The position numbers and the translations under genes were made by a program. The notes below the pieces were generated by a model. It was not told the origin of the DNA and did no database searches. It worked only from the letters and a program-made list of their open reading frames with translations. Positions 8,124-16,169 of a DNA stretch of 33,753 nucleotides are shown here, piece after piece. Numbering within the stretch: position 1 is the first letter of the stretch; every line of letters starts with the position of its first letter. Origin of the DNA: Ornithinibacillus halophilus (GTDB taxonomy: Bacteria > Bacillota > Bacilli > Bacillales > Amphibacillaceae); contig NZ_FQVW01000034.1 in assembly GCF_900129485.1 (NCBI RefSeq), positions 1 to 33,753 of the forward strand, read 5' to 3'.

Positions 8124-8984
8124 TTATTTTTTAATTGGAATCCATATTTCACTATAATAGTCCTCTTGATACGGATCTGCTTTACTTTTATAAACTTCAA
8201 GCTCAGGACCTCCATCATGTTCATACCCAGTTGATGGAAACCATTCGGAAAAGATCCGATCCCACACTTTGTGCATTGCATCAGGCATGGCACCTTTTAC
8301 TGGGAACACAGCCCAGTTAGCTGCCCGAATCACTCGTTCTACCCAACCAGGAGGTACTTGATCCATTCTTTTTTCAGCTGCAATTAAGTACGTAATATTT
8401 TCTTGCTGTGGATAAAAATCTGGACAAATTCCTAGTATTCCACGAGGTCCACAATTCTTCGATAATTCTTCCACGAACCCATTACTATTTGCTTCTTTCC
8501 AGAAAGCTGGTATCTCGCGTTTATTTTCACCATCAATGATTGATGTGCGAATACTTTTTCCTACAACTGTAAAGCCCTCTTTTTTCATAATTTTGTAATC
8601 CATTTCTACGTCACCCTTTATTTGAATTTGAAAAGAGAGTCTAGGATACGCCTTCAAGCTCTTACTATTTTTCTTAGCTGTCGATGGACTAACACCGTGA
8701 ATTTTTCGGAAAGCCTTCGCAAAAGATTCAGGGCTTTCATATCCATACTTTAAAGCAACATCGATTACTTTGGCGTTGGAGTTGACTAACTCTTGGGCCG
8801 CTACTGTAATACGACGATTCCGAATGTATTCACTTACCGTGTAACCTGTTAACATATTGAATAACCGTTGAAAATGGAATTTAGACATGTAGGCAATATC
8901 AGCTATTTCTGCAATTGACAAATCGCGGTCTAAATTATTTTCGATATGATCAATGCTGTCTAGCATTCTTTGAAGCCCCTCCAT
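8124..8984 (-). CDS. AraC-family regulator with C-terminal GyrI-like effector domain
   Basis: From the ATG at 8984 this is a 286-aa protein. Residues 1-105 form two AraC-type helix-turn-helix units (LSIAEIADIAYMSKFHFQRL and, later, ALKYGYESPESFAKAFRKIHGVSP). Residues 128-286 match the GyrI-like/effector-binding domain that binds small hydrophobic ligands in multidrug-response regulators such as Rob and SoxS-type fusions. The longest frame starts at 9071, but AAAGGAG lies 8 nt before the internal ATG that starts the HTH domain. The ligand is unknown; autoregulation or control of a distant efflux gene is likely for the family. Confidence 0.9.
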   Translation of the reverse strand: MEGLQRMLDSIDHIENNLDRDLSIAEIADIAYMSKFHFQRLFNMLTGYTVSEYIRNRRITVAAQELVNSNAKVIDVALKYGYESPESFAKAFRKIHGVSPSTAKKNSKSLKAYPRLSFQIQIKGDVEMDYKIMKKEGFTVVGKSIRTSIIDGENKREIPAFWKEANSNGFVEELSKNCGPRGILGICPDFYPQQENITYLIAAEKRMDQVPPGWVERVIRAANWAVFPVKGAMPDAMHKVWDRIFSEWFPSTGYEHDGGPELEVYKSKADPYQEDYYSEIWIPIKK

Positions 8985-9083
8985 CCAGCTCTCTCCTTTC
9001 AAACTAACTTTAGCAAGCTTCTTCACAGTATACCTGTTCTTCCGTGCTTCGTGATGACAGGACTGAAACAAGTAACGCTCTTT

Positions 9084-9353
9084 TTATTCGATTACCACCT
9101 TATCCAATAGTTCACCATCTCCTCTAGTCCAGACACGATATGTTTGGCCACCCATAATTACTACGAGCGTGTATTCTGAAGTCGGTTCCATCCAACCTCC
9201 AACTCCACGGATCGATTCAATTGCCGATACTTCAGGATTGGATTTTTTTACGTTTTCCTTAATTTCATTGTGCTTACTATTTACTGCTATAAAGCTTCCT
9301 GTAATAATGATAACTACGGCACAAAGCGTTGTTATGAGAATTGTTTTTTTCAT
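9084..9353 (-). CDS. small exported protein with PepSY-like tail
   Basis: The 89-aa protein has an N-terminal signal or anchor helix (residues 4-25). A 60-residue domain follows, ending in strands TLVVIMGGQTYRVWTRGDGE. That pattern of two beta strands with a Gly-Asp turn recalls PepSY-like domains, but the match is weak. AGGAG stands before the ATG at 9353. It is just upstream of the AraC-GyrI gene on the same strand. Function is not known. Confidence 0.6.
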   Translation of the reverse strand: MKKTILITTLCAVVIIITGSFIAVNSKHNEIKENVKKSNPEVSAIESIRGVGGWMEPTSEYTLVVIMGGQTYRVWTRGDGELLDKVVIE

Positions 9354-9427
9354 TACATCACTCCTACTTAATTACCTAGTAATTCTATGTATATAAAGAT
9401 AATAAACTATTATTCTGTGCTTTTCAA

Positions 9428-9658
9428 TTACTTTTCTGTATCCTCGATGTTATCTGGAGATTGAATAGATACAAATACCTTCGCTGCAAATTTTAACCCA
9501 TCGATTAAAACACCAGCAATTAGGATGTTTAGGAATAATCCTAGATTCTCGGTAAAGACTGCAATAAAAATGCCAAACGTACTGAAAATAATAGTGACAA
9601 AAAAGATATTCATATAGTCATCGTAACTTAATTTCCCCTTAAATATTTTACTATCCAT
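9428..9658 (-). CDS. small two-helix membrane protein
   Basis: The 76-aa protein has a short polar N-terminus (MDSKIFKGKLSYDDYMN) and two membrane helices at about residues 18-37 and 40-58, then an acidic tail (SPDNIEDTEK). A perfect AAGGAGG lies 5 nt before the ATG at 9658, so the longer frame from 9703 is rejected. No family was recognised. Confidence 0.65.
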   Translation of the reverse strand: MDSKIFKGKLSYDDYMNIFFVTIIFSTFGIFIAVFTENLGLFLNILIAGVLIDGLKFAAKVFVSIQSPDNIEDTEK

Positions 9659-9781
9659 AAGATCCTCCTTCAGGCTACTTTTCCTATGACAATAGCATAC
9701 CATAATTAAGGAAGTATTTAATCAAAAATTTCTGAATTAATCATCTACAACCTACTTAAGGAACTTTTACCTATGTTTACC

Positions 9782-9810
9782 TTTTCAATAACTTATAATT
9801 ATCATATAAT
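9782..9810 (+). promoter_or_regulatory. candidate sigma-A promoter of mqo
   Basis: TTTTCA (9782-9787) and TATAAT (9805-9810) are 17 bp apart. The -10 is perfect and the -35 weak. A transcript from here would carry a leader of about 120 nt containing the hairpin at 9861-9908. An alternative is TTGAAA at about 9821 with a TATAGT downstream, at a poor 19-bp spacing. Confidence 0.4.
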
Positions 9811-9860
9811 AGTAGATATTTGAAACAATTTTTATACAATATGATATAGTTATAGTTAGA

Positions 9861-9908
9861 CAGAAAAGTAGTTATAGGTTGGGCAAATAAAGGACCTTTA
9901 CTTTTCTG
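9861..9908 (+). promoter_or_regulatory. 48-nt hairpin in the mqo leader
   Basis: CAGAAAAGTA (9861-9870) and TACTTTTCTG (9899-9908) are a perfect 10-bp inverted repeat. An inner AGGT/ACCT stem lies inside the 28-nt loop. No T-run follows at once, so it is not a normal terminator. It lies 28 nt before the mqo start codon. It could be an mRNA stabiliser, a protein-binding site or an operator. Confidence 0.55.
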
Positions 9909-9936
9909 CAAATCTTAGGGGAAAAGGTTGGTTAAA

Positions 9937-11442
9937 ATGAGCAACAGAGAAACTAAAACAGACGTCATTTTAATTGGCGCCGGAATCATGAGTGCAACAT
10001 TAGGGACACTCTTGAAGGAATTAAAGCCGGAGTGGGAGATAAAAGTTTTTGAAAAGCTAGATAAACCAGGGGTGGAAAGCTCAAACGAATGGAATAATGC
10101 TGGTACGGGGCATGCGGCGTTGTGTGAGTTGAACTACACAGTCGAAAAACCCGACGGAACATTAGATATTAGTAAAGCAATAAAAATTAATGAACAATTT
10201 CAAGTGTCAACTCAATTTTGGTCTTATCTTGTAAAAAATAACTTGATTCAAAATCCACAAGATTTTATCATGCCATTACCTCATATGAGTATGGTACAAG
10301 GTAAAGATAATATAGATTTTCTAAAGAAAAGATTTAAAGCGTTATCATCGAATCCTTTATTCGAGGGGATGGAGTTTTCTGAAGACCCAGAAAAACTAAA
10401 AGAATGGATTCCGCTTATTATGGAAGGCCGTTCATCAAATGAGCCAATTGCTGCAACAAAAATCGATTCAGGTACAGACGTTAACTTTGGGGCATTAACT
10501 CGTACGTTAATGAGCCATCTTCATAATCAAGATGTGGAGCTTAATTATAACCATAGTGTTGAGAGTATTAAACGTAACAAAGACGGGTTATGGGAATTGA
10601 AAATCCATAATAATGAAGATTATAAAGTTGAATCTCATAAAGCAAAATTTGTCTTCATTGGTGCTGGTGGAGGAAGCTTAGAACTTCTTCAAGATTCTGG
10701 GATCCCTGAAGGAAAAGGCGTTGGTGGCTTCCCTGTAAGCGGATTATTTTTGGTATGTAATAATCCTGAAGTCGTCCAACAACATCAAGCAAAAGTGTAC
10801 GGTAAGGCAAAGGTCGGCGCTCCACCAATGTCAGTACCACATTTAGATACTAGATATATTGACAATAAACGATCCTTGCTATTTGGACCGTTCGCAGGAT
10901 TCACACCTAAATTCTTAAAATACGGTTCTAACCTTGATTTATTTGCATCCTTAAAACCACATAATATCTTTAACATGTTGGCAGCAGGAGCTAAGAACTT
11001 TGCACTAACAAAATATTTAATCCAGCAAGTTCTTCTATCAAAAGAAAGTCGTATGGATGAATTACGTGAATTTATTCCTAATGCGAAAAGCAAAGACTGG
11101 GATATTGTCGTGGCCGGCCAACGTGTTCAAGTAATCAAAGAAACTGAACGCGGTGGCAAAGGAACCCTTCAATTTGGTACAGAAGTAATCAGTGCCGAAG
11201 ATGGTTCAATTGCTGCATTACTTGGAGCATCTCCAGGTGCATCAACTGCCGTAAACGTCATGCTTGATGTTATTAATCGATGCTTCCCAGAACACGTCAA
11301 AGAATGGGAACCTAAGATCAAGGAAATGATTCCTTCTTATGGCAAATCATTGATGGAAAATCCAGCTTTACTGGATAAAGTTCATCAAACAGCAGCTGAG
11401 ACACTAGGGTTACATGATAAAAAAAAGCCAGTTTTACATTAA
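9937..11442 (+). CDS. mqo: malate:quinone oxidoreductase
   Basis: This 501-aa enzyme oxidises malate to oxaloacetate and passes electrons to membrane quinone, as a peripheral FAD enzyme on the inner face of the membrane. The sequence shows the FAD Rossmann motif [10 protein letters not shown] near residue 15. It also shows highly conserved family blocks such as [64 protein letters not shown] and [12 protein letters not shown]. Length and sequence match Bacillus Mqo throughout. An upstream in-frame TTG at 9928 is possible, but the ATG at 9937 gives the usual family N-terminus ([10 protein letters not shown]). It is a single-gene unit with its own leader hairpin and terminator. Confidence 0.97.
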   Translation: MSNRETKTDVILIGAGIMSATLGTLLKELKPEWEIKVFEKLDKPGVESSNEWNNAGTGHAALCELNYTVEKPDGTLDISKAIKINEQFQVSTQFWSYLVKNNLIQNPQDFIMPLPHMSMVQGKDNIDFLKKRFKALSSNPLFEGMEFSEDPEKLKEWIPLIMEGRSSNEPIAATKIDSGTDVNFGALTRTLMSHLHNQDVELNYNHSVESIKRNKDGLWELKIHNNEDYKVESHKAKFVFIGAGGGSLELLQDSGIPEGKGVGGFPVSGLFLVCNNPEVVQQHQAKVYGKAKVGAPPMSVPHLDTRYIDNKRSLLFGPFAGFTPKFLKYGSNLDLFASLKPHNIFNMLAAGAKNFALTKYLIQQVLLSKESRMDELREFIPNAKSKDWDIVVAGQRVQVIKETERGGKGTLQFGTEVISAEDGSIAALLGASPGASTAVNVMLDVINRCFPEHVKEWEPKIKEMIPSYGKSLMENPALLDKVHQTAAETLGLHDKKKPVLH

Positions 11443-11449
11443 ATATTTT

Positions 11450-11483
11450 GGGACATGGAAGGTAGTTTCTGTGTCCTTTTTTC
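11450..11483 (+). terminator. mqo terminator
   Basis: GGACATGGAA pairs imperfectly with TTTCTGTGTCC, giving outer GGACA/TGTCC arms, and is followed by TTTTTT. It lies 8 bp past the mqo stop codon. Confidence 0.82.
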
Positions 11484-11496
11484 GTTTTTGAAGGGA

Positions 11497-11936
11497 TTTT
11501 ACGGAACCAGAAACCAGTTCGGGGAGACGATGAATCCTCGTTCCGTTATTGTCTCAAAAATAGGCTGATTTTCGGTGTTGTGTAATCGTGGTTCCGTTAT
11601 TTTGATTTTTTTAGCAAAGAACTAAGGGATTTCAGCCTATAAAGGAATGAGGAACCGTGAACCCTTCAATAATAGGGGTTTCTAGTGATTTAACGGAATC
11701 AGGAACCACACAGGGGAGACGATGAATCCTCGTTCTGTTATTCCCCCAAAAATGGGCTGATTTTCGGTGTAGTGTAATCCTGGTTCCGTTATTCTGATTT
11801 TTTCAGCAAAGAACTACGGGATTTCAGCCTATAACGGAATGAGGAACCGTGAATCCTTCAATATTAGGTGTTTCTAGTGATTTAACGGAATCAGGAACCA
11901 CACAGGGGAGCCGATGAATCCTCGTTCCGTTATATA
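11497..11936 (+). repeat. 192-bp tandem repeat array A, 2.3 copies
   Basis: Units start at 11500, 11691 and 11883, so the period is 191-192 bp. Each unit begins with a 50-bp imperfect palindrome, module 1. It opens with TAACGGAA and AGGAACCAC and closes with ATGAATCCTC and TTCCGTTA. About 80 bp on (11582, 11773) comes module 2. It opens with GTAATC and GGTTCCGTTATT and closes with ATAACGGAA or ATAAAGGAA and GAGGAACCGT. The same unit occurs inverted at 27506-28145. It fills the gap between mqo and the acetyltransferase. No coding frame in it is credible. Confidence 0.88.
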
Positions 11937-11961
11937 AACATAAATCGTGAGGTGTAGACTT

Positions 11962-12405
11962 TTGAGTACTGTGTATTTTAAAGATATTGATGATACAAAT
12001 GAGAATATAGTTCGAAATATACGCCTGAAGCCAGGACAAGAAAAATTTATTGAAACGGTGGATGAATGTCTTAAAGAAGCGGAAATATACAAGGAGTGGC
12101 ACCCGGTCGCTATTTATCATGATGAACGAATTGTAGGCTTTGCTATGTATGGATCTTTTGGACCTAACAAAGATACTTGGATCGACAGAATAATGATTGA
12201 TGAAAAATATCAAGGTTTAGGATTAGGAAAGATTGCCATGAAAAAACTGATTAATATTGTTTCACAAGAGTATGGTGTTAATATTATTTATTTAAGTATT
12301 GTTGAGGATAATATAATTGCTCATCGTTTGTATGAGAGTATCGGATTTGAATATATGAATGAAAAAGACCCAAATGGTGAACTGCTTTTTAAATATACAA
12401 TTTGA
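11962..12405 (+). CDS. GNAT acetyltransferase, BltD/spermidine-acetyltransferase-like
   Basis: The 147-aa protein has the GNAT core: GFAMYGSF (strand 4), WIDRIMIDEKYQGLGLGK (acetyl-CoA motif A with Q-x-x-G-x-G) and NIIAHRLYESIGF (motif B). Its order and spacing resemble Bacillus BltD, which acetylates spermine and spermidine. The longest frame begins with GTG at 11947. The ribosome site TGAGGTG (11948-11954) instead favours the TTG at 11962, giving MSTVYFKDID. The substrate is inferred only from family resemblance. Repeat array A ends about 25 bp upstream, so its promoter must lie in or near the array. Confidence 0.82.
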   Translation: MSTVYFKDIDDTNENIVRNIRLKPGQEKFIETVDECLKEAEIYKEWHPVAIYHDERIVGFAMYGSFGPNKDTWIDRIMIDEKYQGLGLGKIAMKKLINIVSQEYGVNIIYLSIVEDNIIAHRLYESIGFEYMNEKDPNGELLFKYTI

Positions 12406-12428
12406 TAGAACAGTAGCATACATTATGA

Positions 12429-12587
12429 CTAATCAGCAGTATTTTTAAGTTCCCTTAAATTCTGGTGGATTTCATCTAATTTTTCTTCTAATTGTTTTTG
12501 GCGTTTACTCATTGAAAATAATTCCATCATCCCTACTAAAATAATAATGAAAAAAATTAAGCTAATGATCCATGAAGCATTATCCAT
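12429..12587 (-). CDS. 52-aa membrane protein with coiled-coil tail
   Basis: The protein has one membrane helix at about residues 6-23, then a charged helical tail (SKRQKQLEEKLDEIHQNLRE) with heptad-like spacing. AAAAGGAGG precedes the ATG at 12587. The layout is like several one-helix scaffold proteins of Bacillus, but no family was recognised. It is oriented against the acetyltransferase gene, whose stop lies 23 bp away. Confidence 0.7.
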   Translation of the reverse strand: MDNASWIISLIFFIIILVGMMELFSMSKRQKQLEEKLDEIHQNLRELKNTAD

Positions 12588-12658
12588 TTGACCCCTCCTT
12601 TTAAATATGGCAGCTTATTCGCATTTTATCATAATAATCTAATATTTCAATACGTATA

Positions 12659-12687
12659 AAGGCATAAGCGCTTCAGACTTATGCCTT
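12659..12687 (-). terminator. terminator after sspP
   Basis: AAGGCATAAG (12659-12668) and CTTATGCCTT (12678-12687) form a perfect 10-bp stem with a 9-nt loop. On the minus strand the T-run is short. The hairpin is 11 bp past the sspP stop codon. Confidence 0.6.
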
Positions 12688-12698
12688 CTCTGTTCTAT

Positions 12699-12848
12699 CT
12701 ACAATCCGTGGTGTGGATTTTTGTTTTGTCTAGAATGATTTCTGTTTTTTACATCCTTTGACCCGCTTAATGGTTCACCATATCCTTGTGTTGGGCTTTT
12801 TGGCAATTTTGGATTCTTTTGCTGCTTCGGTCCTTTTGGGTTACTCAT
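12699..12848 (-). CDS. sspP: small acid-soluble spore protein P
   Basis: The 49-aa product begins MSNPKGPKQQ and carries GEPLSGSKDVKNRNHSRQ, which matches the conserved block of Bacillus SspP (EPLSGSKKVKNRNHTRQ). SspP is a minor spore-core protein made in the forespore. GGAGGG precedes the ATG at 12848. Upstream on the minus strand, TGCATA (12906-12901) fits a sigma-G -35, but the -10 that should follow is weak. The usual partner sspO and the neighbouring citB are not in this window. It shows that the organism forms endospores. Confidence 0.88.
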   Translation of the reverse strand: MSNPKGPKQQKNPKLPKSPTQGYGEPLSGSKDVKNRNHSRQNKNPHHGL

Positions 12849-12958
12849 CGCACGTCTCCCTCCTTCCATATACCCTATTTTTGTGATAGAGCTACTTATT
12901 TATGCATGCTCATGATTGAACCCTTGTGATATCATAAGGAGGATTGGAGGAATTTCAC

Positions 12959-14074
12959 TTGAGTATTAACGTTAAAACAATTCATTTACATAAATTAAAA
13001 ATGCGATTAAATCATCCTTTTACAACAAGCTTTGGCACTGTGCAAGATAAAGAATTTTTTATTATTGAAGCAGTTGATGATAAAGCAAATCATGGGTATG
13101 GCGAGTCTGTTGCTTTTTCGACACCATGGTATACAGAAGAAACTGTAATGACGACCGAGCATATTATGGAAGATTTTCTTATCCCTATTTTGCAACAAAA
13201 TTCGTGGAATCATCCTAAGGAAATCCACCAACTGTTCTCGTCCATTAAGCAAAATAATATGGCAAAAGCAGCAATAGAAGGGGCAATTTGGGACTTATAT
13301 GCCAAGAGAGAAAACATCTCCCTTTCGCAAGCTATTGGAGGTACAAAATCAGAAATTGACGTTGGAATTAGCCTTGGTATTCAGCCTACAACAGAAGAAC
13401 TTCTTAAGAAAATCAACCACTACGTTCAAGCTGGATATAAACGTGTGAAGCTAAAGATTAAACCGGGGCAGGATATAGATTTGATTCGTGAAGTTCGTAG
13501 TCACTATCCTAATTTACCAATTATGGCTGATGCAAACTCTGCATATACACTAAAAGATATCGATTTGTTAAAACAATTGGATGCATTTGACCTCATGATG
13601 ATTGAACAGCCACTGGGGTCTGACGACATCGTAGATCATGCGAAGCTCCAAAAGGCAATAAACACTCCAATTTGTCTAGATGAGAGTATTACTAGTTATG
13701 ATGATGCAAGATGGGCCATTGAATTAGGCAGTTGCAAAGTCATCAACATAAAGACTGGACGAGTTGGTGGATTAACTGAAGCTAAGCGAATCCATGATCT
13801 CTGTGTGGAAAATAATGTAGACATTTGGTGTGGTGGAATGCTTGAAGCTGGTGTTGGACGAGCACATAATATTGCGCTTTCTAGTTTGGCTGGTTTTAAC
13901 CTCCCCGGCGACACAGCAGGGTCCTCCCATTATTGGAAAGAAGATATTATTAAGCCAGAAGTAATTGTGGACAATGGAGTCATTCACGTGCCTGATGGAC
14001 CAGGGATCGGATATGACATCAATCATGAAAAATTAGAGCAATTTATGATGGCATCGAAAGAATTTCATTTTTAA
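12959..14074 (+). CDS. menC: o-succinylbenzoate synthase / N-acylamino acid racemase (enolase superfamily)
   Basis: This 371-aa enzyme belongs to the MenC side of the muconate-cycloisomerase group. It dehydrates SHCHC to o-succinylbenzoate in menaquinone synthesis. Metal ligands are seen as ADANSAYT (Asp), MIEQPLG (Glu) and CLDESI (Asp). The catalytic lysines are in VKLKIKPG (KxK) and NIKTGRVGG. The conserved WCGGMLE follows. The longest frame begins with TTG at 12944, but GGAGG before the TTG at 12959 gives the better start. It stands alone, away from other men genes, with its own terminator, so racemase or dual activity is also possible. Confidence 0.88.
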   Translation: MSINVKTIHLHKLKMRLNHPFTTSFGTVQDKEFFIIEAVDDKANHGYGESVAFSTPWYTEETVMTTEHIMEDFLIPILQQNSWNHPKEIHQLFSSIKQNNMAKAAIEGAIWDLYAKRENISLSQAIGGTKSEIDVGISLGIQPTTEELLKKINHYVQAGYKRVKLKIKPGQDIDLIREVRSHYPNLPIMADANSAYTLKDIDLLKQLDAFDLMMIEQPLGSDDIVDHAKLQKAINTPICLDESITSYDDARWAIELGSCKVINIKTGRVGGLTEAKRIHDLCVENNVDIWCGGMLEAGVGRAHNIALSSLAGFNLPGDTAGSSHYWKEDIIKPEVIVDNGVIHVPDGPGIGYDINHEKLEQFMMASKEFHF

Positions 14075-14080
14075 ATTTCA

Positions 14081-14114
14081 GGGCATCAGTTGTATTGAAA
14101 ACTGATGCCTTTTT
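14081..14114 (+). terminator. menC terminator
   Basis: GGCATCAGT (14082-14090) and ACTGATGCC (14101-14109) form a perfect 9-bp stem with a 10-nt loop, followed by TTTTT. Confidence 0.88.
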
Positions 14115-14143
14115 CGTTATTTGCCTAGGTATTCAAGCAAAGT

Positions 14144-14263
14144 GGTTCGGGAACAATTGCTAGATGTTCGGGAAGTTTGAGTTAAACTTCGGTAACATTT
14201 CTAGAATCATCGGGAACTTTCACAAAACTTCGAGGAAGAACACAAAAACTTCGGGAATTCACT
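14144..14263. repeat. 120-bp repeat, copy 1 (TTCGGGAA motifs)
   Basis: The segment holds six spaced motifs of the form TTCGGGAA or close variants (TTCGGTAAC, ATCGGGAAC, TTCGAGGAA), about 21-22 bp apart. It aligns along its length with the segment at 14836-14953, roughly three-quarters identical, in the same orientation. Both begin GTTCGGGAACAATTG and end ACAAAAACTTCGGGAATTC. The two copies flank the gene at 14275-14694. Confidence 0.75.
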
Positions 14264-14274
14264 ATTCCTTCGTT

Positions 14275-14694
14275 CTAAAACTGAATAATTAAATAAATAA
14301 TAAAACAAGCAATATAAATGGTATCAATAATTGCTGCATATAAACCTATTTTCGATTTTCTCACTTTTTCTATACTGTAATTAAATAATGTATCATACAA
14401 AGTCGCTATAAAGAGGACTACTGAAATAAAAAGTACTATCGTATTTTCGGTATAAGTTACTGCTATAAAATAGAAATACCAACGGCGGAATACGTTGAAA
14501 CCGAAGCTGAGAATAAGCATAGTTAGGCTAGCTGGATTGATGTAAATCTCGTCTTCAGACGAAATTTCTTCTAACCCCTTCATTGTTTTCTTGTGTTCCC
14601 GTAAATAACTTATATTGATTTCCAATAAAAGGAGCCCATAGATAATGATAATTATTTCAACATTGTTTTGTACGAATTCAAAAATAAATTCCAC
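14275..14694 (-). CDS. multi-helix membrane protein, unknown function
   Basis: The 139-aa protein has four hydrophobic segments at about residues 10-27, 58-75, 84-100 and 118-137. A charged loop rich in Glu and Lys separates the first two. A GTG start at 14694 follows AGAGGAA at 6 nt. A 23-codon frame with a strong ribosome site lies just upstream. The gene is bracketed by two direct 120-bp repeats. No family was recognised. Confidence 0.6.
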   Translation of the reverse strand: MEFIFEFVQNNVEIIIIIYGLLLLEINISYLREHKKTMKGLEEISSEDEIYINPASLTMLILSFGFNVFRRWYFYFIAVTYTENTIVLFISVVLFIATLYDTLFNYSIEKVRKSKIGLYAAIIDTIYIACFIIYLIIQF

Positions 14695-14718
14695 CCCATT
14701 CCTCTGTTCTATTTTTGA

Positions 14719-14790
14719 TTAAAATGGCAATTTGTCTACTTTGTAATCAATTCCCCTCGCATTAAACCAGTGATTTAATCCCTCTAGCAT
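14719..14790 (-). CDS. possible 23-aa peptide upstream of the membrane gene
   Basis: An ATG at 14790 preceded by AGGAGGG at 6 nt opens a 23-codon frame (MLEGLNHWFNARG...). It ends with TAA 24 bp before the GTG of the membrane gene. The ribosome site is better than that of the main gene. It might be a leader peptide that couples translation, or a short independent protein. Moderate to low confidence because it is so short. Confidence 0.4.
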   Translation of the reverse strand: MLEGLNHWFNARGIDYKVDKLPF

Positions 14791-14835
14791 GTGTATCCCT
14801 CCTATTTCATGCAATTAGTTTTATTGGTCACTGGG

Positions 14836-14953
14836 GTTCGGGAACAATTGGTAAATGTTCGGGGAGATCTGGTAAAACTTCGGAAACTTTTAGAGAAACT
14901 TCGGGGATTTTCAAAAAACTTCAAGCAAATTCACAAAAACTTCGGGAATTCGC
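14836..14953. repeat. 120-bp repeat, copy 2 (TTCGGGAA motifs)
   Basis: This is the second copy of the repeat described at 14144-14263, in direct orientation. It has motifs TTCGGGAAC, TTCGGGGAG, CTTCGGAAAC, CTTCGGGGA and CTTCGGGAATTC spaced about 20-22 bp apart. It stops 42 bp before the ppaC terminator. Confidence 0.75.
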
Positions 14954-14994
14954 CTCCCATCGCCATCTATCGCCTCCCCAGACCTCTCCCCTAA

Positions 14995-15027
14995 ACAAAA
15001 AGACCCCCTGTTCCACTAGGAGGTCTC
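14995..15027 (-). terminator. ppaC terminator
   Basis: GACCCCCT (15002-15009) pairs with AGGAGGTC (15018-15025) across an 8-nt loop, with a G-U pair in the stem. The minus strand then runs into CTTTTTGTTT. It lies 14 bp past the ppaC stop codon. Confidence 0.85.
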
Positions 15028-15040
15028 ACTATGATGTCAG

Positions 15041-15973
15041 TTATTTTGTATATGCGTCTGTTAAAGCGGTAACGATTTGTTTTTTACGGGATACGACACC
15101 TTTTAATAAGGCACGATTATTAGCATCAAGTGTTGCACTGAATGCTTCTTCTACTTTCGCTTTTCCTTCGCCACGAGCTAAAACTTCAGAGTCATTATTA
15201 AGAATATCAGTAACGACAAATAAGAATAGATCTAATCCTTTGTCACTAATATTTTTATCAATTTCTGCTTCAATGTCAGCTTGTAGTTCGTACACCTTAG
15301 AAGCGTCAACTGTGTTTACTTGAGCGATTTCTACTTTTGCATCACCCATGGAGAATTCTTTTGCATCCATTGTGATTAGTTCTCTAGCTGATTTGTCACT
15401 TAGATCTGCCCCCGCTTGTAGCATATCTAAGCCATACTTCTCTAAATCAACTCCAGCAATTTCTGCTAGTTCATGTGCTGCATCTACATCTTCTTGTGTA
15501 CATGTTGGTGATTTCAATAATAATGAGTCAGAGATGATTGCTGATAGTAATAGTCCAGCATTCTCTTTTGATAACTCTACCCCATTTTCTTTGTACATTT
15601 TATTTAAAATTGTTGCTGTGCAACCTACTGGCTCGGCACGGAAATATAATGGTTCTTTCGTTTCAAAGTTTGACACACGGTGATGGTCAACTACTTCAGC
15701 AACGCGAACATCTTTAATATTGTCAACACTTTGTTGAAATTCGTTGTGGTCAACTAAAATTACAGAATCTACGTCTTCGCCTACTTTTTCGATTAGCTGT
15801 GGAGCATCTACTTTAAAATAATCCAATGCAAATTGTGTTTCCTTATTCACTTCACCAAGTCTAGCAGGTTCAGCATTTGCTCCTAATTGCTTTTTCAAAT
15901 CAGCATAAACTAATGCAGAACAAATTGTGTCTGTGTCTGGATTTTTATGTCCAAATACTAACTGTTTACTCAT
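15041..15973 (-). CDS. ppaC: manganese-dependent inorganic pyrophosphatase (family II)
   Basis: This 310-aa cytoplasmic enzyme hydrolyses pyrophosphate to phosphate, pulling biosynthetic reactions forward. It has the family II DHH features: GHKNPDTDT (His and Asp metal ligands), VDHNE and the VVDHHR motif near residue 97. The C-terminal DHHA2 domain ends with VVSRKKQIV, which carries the conserved SRKKQ substrate-binding segment. Length and order match Bacillus PpaC. AAAGGAG precedes the ATG at 15973. It is a single-gene unit with a terminator. Confidence 0.96.
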   Translation of the reverse strand: MSKQLVFGHKNPDTDTICSALVYADLKKQLGANAEPARLGEVNKETQFALDYFKVDAPQLIEKVGEDVDSVILVDHNEFQQSVDNIKDVRVAEVVDHHRVSNFETKEPLYFRAEPVGCTATILNKMYKENGVELSKENAGLLLSAIISDSLLLKSPTCTQEDVDAAHELAEIAGVDLEKYGLDMLQAGADLSDKSARELITMDAKEFSMGDAKVEIAQVNTVDASKVYELQADIEAEIDKNISDKGLDLFLFVVTDILNNDSEVLARGEGKAKVEEAFSATLDANNRALLKGVVSRKKQIVTALTDAYTK

Positions 15974-16093
15974 TTACACCGTCTCCTTTTATATGTAATT
16001 CATTATCCTTATTTATACAGTTACAAGATTACCATACTTCTCTAGTTCATGAATAGCATTTTACAATTGATTGAAAAAAATTACACAAACTAT

Positions 16094-16123
16094 TTTACAA
16101 TCTACTTCCATTTTCATTATAGT
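16094..16123 (+). promoter_or_regulatory. sigma-A promoter of the DadA-like gene
   Basis: TTTACA (16094-16099) and TATAGT (16118-16123) are 18 bp apart, which is near consensus. A start point near 16130 would leave a leader of about 40 nt before the ATG at 16170. It shows that the longer frame from 16071 cannot be the translated start. Confidence 0.6.
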
Positions 16124-16169
16124 AAAGGTAGACAATAGACTCTATTACTTAAAAAGAAGGGTTTTCAAC

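Noticed and set aside
11497-11936. CRISPR array
   Set aside because: The whole 192-bp unit is repeated, not short repeats with unique spacers, and there are no cas genes.
11824-12213. 129-codon minus-strand frame over array A and the acetyltransferase gene
   Set aside because: It is a shadow of a clear GNAT gene on the plus strand and includes repeat sequence.
14144-14953. Insertion sequence made of two direct repeats and a central gene
   Set aside because: The central protein is a membrane protein with no transposase features, and the repeats are direct and strongly diverged.
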